Assembly: GCA_012516125.1 (NCBI GenBank)
Contig: JAAYXB010000027.1
Location: 1 to 64,000 of the forward strand
Source of the DNA: Bacillota bacterium
GTDB lineage: Bacteria; Bacillota; SHA-98; UBA4971
DNA: 64,000 nt
Direction of reading: 5' to 3'
Part shown: positions 60,232 through 64,000 of the stretch, one piece after another
How the letters are laid out: every line of letters begins with the position of its first letter
Numbering within the stretch: position 1 is the stretch's first letter
Program-made: the position numbers and the translations under genes
The notes under the pieces: generated by a model
The model's database searches: none
Told to the model about the DNA's origin: nothing
What the model saw: only the letters and a program-made list of their open reading frames with translations

Positions 60232-61599
60232 TCACTCCGGGTTGCCCTGCGCGTCCGAACCGTTTCCTGCACCTGGCCTCAGGATGCCTCTCCGGGACAA
60301 CGCAGAAAGGCCGGCCAGCACCGCGAGTTTCACGTGGTGCCTGGATAGCCCTCCCTGGATGTACGCTATGTATGGTGGCCGAAGCGGCGCATCCACCGTT
60401 AGCTCCGATGAAGAACCCTGCACGAAGGTTCCTCCAGCCATGATGACGCTGTCACTGTAACCGGGGAGCGGACTCGGCTCGGGGGCGTACCTGGCGTTCA
60501 CGGGGCTTGCAAGATGGAAGCCGCGGCAGAACGTGAGCAGGCGGTCCCTGCTGAACGTCCTCACGGCGAGCACGGTATCGGACGACACCTCCCGCGGACC
60601 TGGCAACGTGGGATAGCCGAGCGCCCGGAAAACCTGGGCGGCAACCCGCGTGCCTGCCAGGGACTCTGCCACCACCACCGGAGCGAGGAAGAAGCCCTGC
60701 AGGATGAGGCGCGACTGCCCCAGGCTCGGTCCGACCGCCGTGCCCACCCCCGGGGCGGTGAGACGCGCGGCAATGCGCTCGACAAGGTCGCGTCTGCCGA
60801 CGATGTAGCCGCCTGCGGGGGCGATCCCGCCGCCGGGGTTCTTGATGAGCGAGCCTGCTGCAATGTCCGCGCCCGCCGCCGTGGGTTCCCGATCCTCGGT
60901 GAACTCGCCATAGCAGTTATCGACGACCACGACGACGTCCGGCTTCTCCTCCTTGACCGCACGGGCGATGCGCTCGATCTCGCTCACCGGCACCGATGAC
61001 TGCCATGTGTATCCTCGGGACCGCTGGATGAACACCACCTTCGTGCGGTCGCCGACGGCGCATCGTATCCTGTCGACATCAAAGGTTTGCCTCTCGCCCT
61101 CGCGCGGGACGACCCGCCACGTCACCCCAAGCTCCGCGCAAGACCCCGGCACGGGCCTCGCCATGCCCACCACGTCGCGCAGGGTGTCGTAAGGGTCGCC
61201 CGTGGCGAACAGGATCTCATCGCCAGGGAGAAGGAGGCCGAAGAGGCACAGGGCGAGCGCGTGGGTGCCGGAGGCTATCTGATGGCGCACTATAGCGGCC
61301 TCAGCCCCGAACACCCTGGCGAACACCGCCTCCGCCGCCTCCCTGCCCCGATCATCGTAGCCGTACCCTGTCGTGCCGCCGAGGTCCTGGTCGGTTACCC
61401 CAGCCTCCCTGAACGCGTGGAGGACCCTGGCAAAGTTGCGGCTGGCGAGAGCATCGATGGTCTCGATGTCGTGTCTGCACGCCTCCTCTGCCTCGCGCGC
61501 AAGCGTGGCGAGGCCCGGGTCGATGTCGAGGCCGCTTTCGATGATGCCCTCGATGCCCTCGATGTCATTGATGTCCTTAATGCCCTCGCGGCCTGTCAT
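60232..61599 (-). CDS. Methionine-gamma-lyase-like PLP enzyme (aluminium-resistance family)
   Basis: A 455-residue PLP-dependent enzyme of the family annotated as 'methionine gamma-lyase family' or 'aluminium resistance protein'. Motifs are [74 protein letters not shown] (PLP Asp) and [20 protein letters not shown] with the Schiff-base Lys. The N-terminus carries a short repetitive [10 protein letters not shown] stretch, unusual for the family. Its ATG overlaps the dapL stop by 4 bp (ATGA), so it is the last gene of dapF-dapL-this gene. True substrate unknown; a link to sulfur or lysine metabolism is only contextual. Confidence 0.9.
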   Translation of the reverse strand: MTGREGIKDINDIEGIEGIIESGLDIDPGLATLAREAEEACRHDIETIDALASRNFARVLHAFREAGVTDQDLGGTTGYGYDDRGREAAEAVFARVFGAEAAIVRHQIASGTHALALCLFGLLLPGDEILFATGDPYDTLRDVVGMARPVPGSCAELGVTWRVVPREGERQTFDVDRIRCAVGDRTKVVFIQRSRGYTWQSSVPVSEIERIARAVKEEKPDVVVVVDNCYGEFTEDREPTAAGADIAAGSLIKNPGGGIAPAGGYIVGRRDLVERIAARLTAPGVGTAVGPSLGQSRLILQGFFLAPVVVAESLAGTRVAAQVFRALGYPTLPGPREVSSDTVLAVRTFSRDRLLTFCRGFHLASPVNARYAPEPSPLPGYSDSVIMAGGTFVQGSSSELTVDAPLRPPYIAYIQGGLSRHHVKLAVLAGLSALSRRGILRPGAGNGSDAQGNPE

Positions 61600-62774
61600 G
61601 AAAACCTTACTCCCGCTTCCTCCAGGCGCGAGACCGCCTCGTCCAGCCTGGCATCGCTGATGGTGACGGATATCCTGAAGTAACCCTCACCCGCAGACCC
61701 GTACCCGATGCCGGGCGTGACGAACACGCCCGCCTTGTCGAGGACGTGCCGCGAAAACTCTATCGATGAATACCCCTTCGGGACGGGCGCCCAAACGTAG
61801 AAGGTCCCCTTCGGGGGTTCCAGGTCCCACCCGAGGCGGTTCAGCGCGGCGACCACCTTCTCGCGGCGCCTCGCATATGCCTGCAGCGCCTGGGCGAAGT
61901 GCTCGGGCTGCGTTTCGAGGGCGGTTATCGCGGCATACTGGATGGCTTGGAAGATGCCGGAGTCGAGGTTGGTCTTGAGCCGGCCGAGCGCCTCGATGAC
62001 TTCTCGGCGCCCCGCGGCCCAGCCGATCCGCCATCCGGTCATGTTGTAGGTCTTTGATAGGGAGTGAAACTCGATCCCTACTTCCTTCGCACCGGGTACC
62101 TGGAGGAAGCTGGGGGCCACATAGCCATCGAAGGAGATCTCGCTGTACGCGGCGTCGTGGCACACGATAATGGAGTTAGCCCGCGCAAATTCCACCACAG
62201 ACTCGAAGAACCCGGTCCCGTCCACTGTGGCGGCAGTCGGGTTGTTCGGGTAGTTGATGAACATCAGTTTTGCTTTCGCCCTGACATCCCTGGGGATCGC
62301 GTCGAGGTCAGGCAGCCACCCGGCCTCGGGGCGAAGTCTCATCGGGAACGGATCACCCCCTGCGAGCAGCACAGCCGTTGCGTAAACCGGGTATCCTGGG
62401 TCCGGAACGAGGGCGACGTCCCCAGGGTCGATGAAGCACCAGGGGATGTGTGCGATGCCCTCCTTCGAGCCGATGAGCGACACCACTTCGGTGTCGGGAT
62501 CAAGGTCCACGTTGAACCTGCGCTTGTACCAGCCGGCCACCGCGGCGCGGTACTCCCGCAGCCCCTCGTAGCTCGGGTAACGATGGTTGGCCGGATCCTC
62601 GGCGGCTTCTTTGAGCCGCGCCACTACAGGCGCAGGCGTTGGGAAATCGGGGTCGCCGATGCCGAGACTGATGACGTCGACGCCGCGCTCGCGGGCACGG
62701 GCTATCTGGCGGTCAACCTCGGCAAAAAGATACGGCGGCAGGCTCGTGATCCTTCGTGCTTCCTGAATTCTCAC
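61596..62774 (-). CDS. dapL: LL-diaminopimelate aminotransferase
   Basis: Converts tetrahydrodipicolinate directly to LL-diaminopimelate using glutamate, for lysine and peptidoglycan. The 392-residue fold-type I aminotransferase has [49 protein letters not shown], the [20 protein letters not shown] segment typical of Dap[11 protein letters not shown], and the PLP-Lys motif [16 protein letters not shown]. The start is GTG at 62774, within the dapF stop (GTGA); eight bases upstream is GAGGAG, inside dapF. Confidence 0.94.
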   Translation of the reverse strand: MRIQEARRITSLPPYLFAEVDRQIARARERGVDVISLGIGDPDFPTPAPVVARLKEAAEDPANHRYPSYEGLREYRAAVAGWYKRRFNVDLDPDTEVVSLIGSKEGIAHIPWCFIDPGDVALVPDPGYPVYATAVLLAGGDPFPMRLRPEAGWLPDLDAIPRDVRAKAKLMFINYPNNPTAATVDGTGFFESVVEFARANSIIVCHDAAYSEISFDGYVAPSFLQVPGAKEVGIEFHSLSKTYNMTGWRIGWAAGRREVIEALGRLKTNLDSGIFQAIQYAAITALETQPEHFAQALQAYARRREKVVAALNRLGWDLEPPKGTFYVWAPVPKGYSSIEFSRHVLDKAGVFVTPGIGYGSAGEGYFRISVTISDARLDEAVSRLEEAGVRFS

Positions 62775-63661
62775 TTCAACCACTCCTCGAGGTCATCGAT
62801 GACTCCTGTGAACACGCGTGTTGCGGGGCCGGTCATGAACACATGGTTGCTCTCACTCCACTCCACGAAGAGCGTTCCGCCGGGAAGATGTACCCGCGCT
62901 GACCTACCGGAAAACCCGCGCTCCGCCGCGGCCACGAGCGACGCGCATGCCCCTGTCCCGCACGCGAGCGTGGGCCCCGCCCCTCTCTCCCACACGCGCA
63001 CGCTAAGATCGCCTGTGTCGTTCACCTGGACGAACTCGACGTTCGTCCTGTCCGGGAAGAAGGGGTCATGTTCCACAGCCGGGCCGAGGCGCTCGAGGTC
63101 CACGGCGGCCACATCCGGCACGAATATCACGCAGTGAGGATTGCCCATGGACACGCACGTGATCTCGAGGTCGCCGGCCGCCAGGGTGCGCTTTTCGCCG
63201 ATGACGGCCGGGCCGGTTGCCGCCACGGGGATGTCCTCAGGCCGAAAGCTCGGTAGACCCATGTCCACCCGGACCTGGCCCGCGAACTCGCCCTTGGTGA
63301 TTATCTCCGCGCGGACGCGTGCCCCCTTCGCCTCTATCGACACGGCCTGCCCGGAGGCAAGGCCCGCGTCGCGGGCGTAGATGGCCACGCACCGAGACGC
63401 GTTTCCACACATCCCCGCCTCGCTTCCGTCGCTGTTGAAGATACGCATGCGGACGTCCGCGCAAGTGGACGGTAGGAGCAGCACGACCCCGTCGGCACCA
63501 ACGCCCGTGTGCCTCTCGCAGAGTCTGCGCGCCGCCCTTGCCCATCGTGTCGCGCCTGCGGCGGGGGGCGCGCCGGACCGCGTGAAGTCGAAGAGAATGA
63601 AGTCATTTCCAAGGCCGTGCATTTTCACAAACACGGTCCTCGCCCCAGCAGCCTTTGCCAT
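62771..63661 (-). CDS. dapF: Diaminopimelate epimerase
   Basis: Epimerises LL- to meso-diaminopimelate, the next step after DapL. The 296-residue product begins with a short extension, then [14 protein letters not shown]. The two catalytic cysteines are in [16 protein letters not shown] and [15 protein letters not shown], and the protein also has [10 protein letters not shown]. It ends [13 protein letters not shown]. The start is ATG at 63661. Confidence 0.97.
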   Translation of the reverse strand: MAKAAGARTVFVKMHGLGNDFILFDFTRSGAPPAAGATRWARAARRLCERHTGVGADGVVLLLPSTCADVRMRIFNSDGSEAGMCGNASRCVAIYARDAGLASGQAVSIEAKGARVRAEIITKGEFAGQVRVDMGLPSFRPEDIPVAATGPAVIGEKRTLAAGDLEITCVSMGNPHCVIFVPDVAAVDLERLGPAVEHDPFFPDRTNVEFVQVNDTGDLSVRVWERGAGPTLACGTGACASLVAAAERGFSGRSARVHLPGGTLFVEWSESNHVFMTGPATRVFTGVIDDLEEWLK

Positions 63662-63753
63662 CGTATGCTCGTCCCTTTCCTAAGCGCCGCGCGGCCTGCA
63701 TGCCCGGGCCTCGACCAGACTTTGTCGAGAGTCGTTCATCCGTTATTCGCCTG

Positions 63754-64000
63754 TTATTCGCGCTCCGGCGAGGATTTCCTGCTTGGGCCCGCAGCCTCGC
63801 TTCTCGACTCGCCGTCGGGATCCGGCATTTTCCTCGTCCCCGTCCCCGTCCCCGTCCCACATATGGTGCACCTTCCGCGCTCGAGGGATTCGCGGCGCAT
63901 CTCGATGGGGGCGAACACGGCACCGTCCCTGAAGCCCTCCGCGCGACCGTGCCTGTGCCCGACGATATATCCGAGGAGGAAGGCCACGGCTACAAGCAGA
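63754..64000 (-). CDS. Membrane-anchored small protein, incomplete at window edge
   Basis: The frame is open to the window end, so the true start is outside or is the ATG at 63987. It encodes a hydrophobic segment (LLVAVAFLLGYIVGHRHG), then a polar tail with RCTICGTGTGTGT and a Ser/Pro/Glu-rich C-terminus. The alternating Gly-Thr stretch is coded by a hexanucleotide repeat. One C-x2-C pair is visible. No family recognised. Confidence 0.4.
   Translation of the reverse strand, partial: LLVAVAFLLGYIVGHRHGRAEGFRDGAVFAPIEMRRESLERGRCTICGTGTGTGTRKMPDPDGESRSEAAGPSRKSSPERE
63835..63858. repeat. Hexanucleotide microsatellite (CGTCCC)4
   Basis: Four perfect tandem copies of CGTCCC lie within the small membrane-protein frame and encode Gly-Thr dipeptides. 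Copy-number change would add or remove two residues without a frameshift. Confidence 0.85.

Overview
This is a gene-dense, high-GC stretch of a bacterial chromosome, almost certainly from an anaerobic, spore-forming member of the Bacillota (Firmicutes). The evidence is a 492-residue SpoIVA (spore-coat ATPase), a T-box leader RNA, the [FeFe]-hydrogenase maturases HydE, HydF and HydG, a tungsten/molybdenum aldehyde:ferredoxin oxidoreductase, LL-diaminopimelate aminotransferase, and AGGAGG-type ribosome binding sites. A predicted beta-barrel ending in a C-terminal Phe, encoded next to a LolA-like carrier and a LolCDE-like ABC transporter, suggests that the cell may be diderm, as Limnochordia-type lineages are. 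That last point is inference.

Layout. 0-2.2 kb: edge of a transposase, a small membrane protein, a family-4 uracil-DNA glycosylase. 2.5-12.2 kb: tRNA-Pro(CGG), an EamA transporter, a YhaN/YhaO-like SMC ATPase-nuclease pair, a large phosphatase-like membrane protein and a GT4 glycosyltransferase. 12.7-17.4 kb: hydE-hydG-hydF behind a recognisable promoter. 17.5-25 kb: a tail-anchored 11-residue-repeat coiled coil, an orphan gene with a decayed copy near 24.9 kb, and a Lol-like export module (ATPase, two FtsX-type permeases, LolA-like protein, barrel). 25-29.9 kb: an ABC-2 exporter whose ATPase carries an in-frame amber stop, divergent from an ECF sigma / zinc anti-sigma / membrane protein operon. 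30.1-39 kb: a likely single transcription unit, starting from a sigma-A promoter and a T-box leader, that encodes a TIGR04076-ferredoxin fusion, the aldehyde:ferredoxin oxidoreductase and a Liv-type amino-acid ABC transporter in which permease LivM and both ATPases are fused into one 947-residue chain. 39.3-44.1 kb: a Uma2-family protein, three pilin-like genes and a sulfide:quinone-reductase-like flavoprotein. 44.1-49.3 kb: a second Liv transporter with all five genes separate. 49.6-52.7 kb: a palindrome-rich non-coding block, tRNA-Leu(UAG), a patatin-like lipase, acylphosphatase, tRNA-Pro(GGG) and HU. 52.9-64 kb: spoIVA, folE, a YprB-type exonuclease, a DUF4139 protein, an M42 peptidase, speD, a methionine-gamma-lyase-like enzyme, dapL, dapF and an incomplete membrane-protein gene.

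Most genes are on the minus strand. Three systems stand out: (1) the T-box-controlled oxidoreductase plus amino-acid uptake operon, which looks like a unit for importing and fermenting amino acids; (2) the Lol-like module in a spore former; (3) a dispersed, strongly palindromic repeat family (about 0.69, 12.46, 49.65, 56.19 and 56.43 kb) and a separate array of TGGTCC/GGACCA palindromes at 49.83-50.03 kb. All family assignments come from reading motifs by eye; no database search was run.
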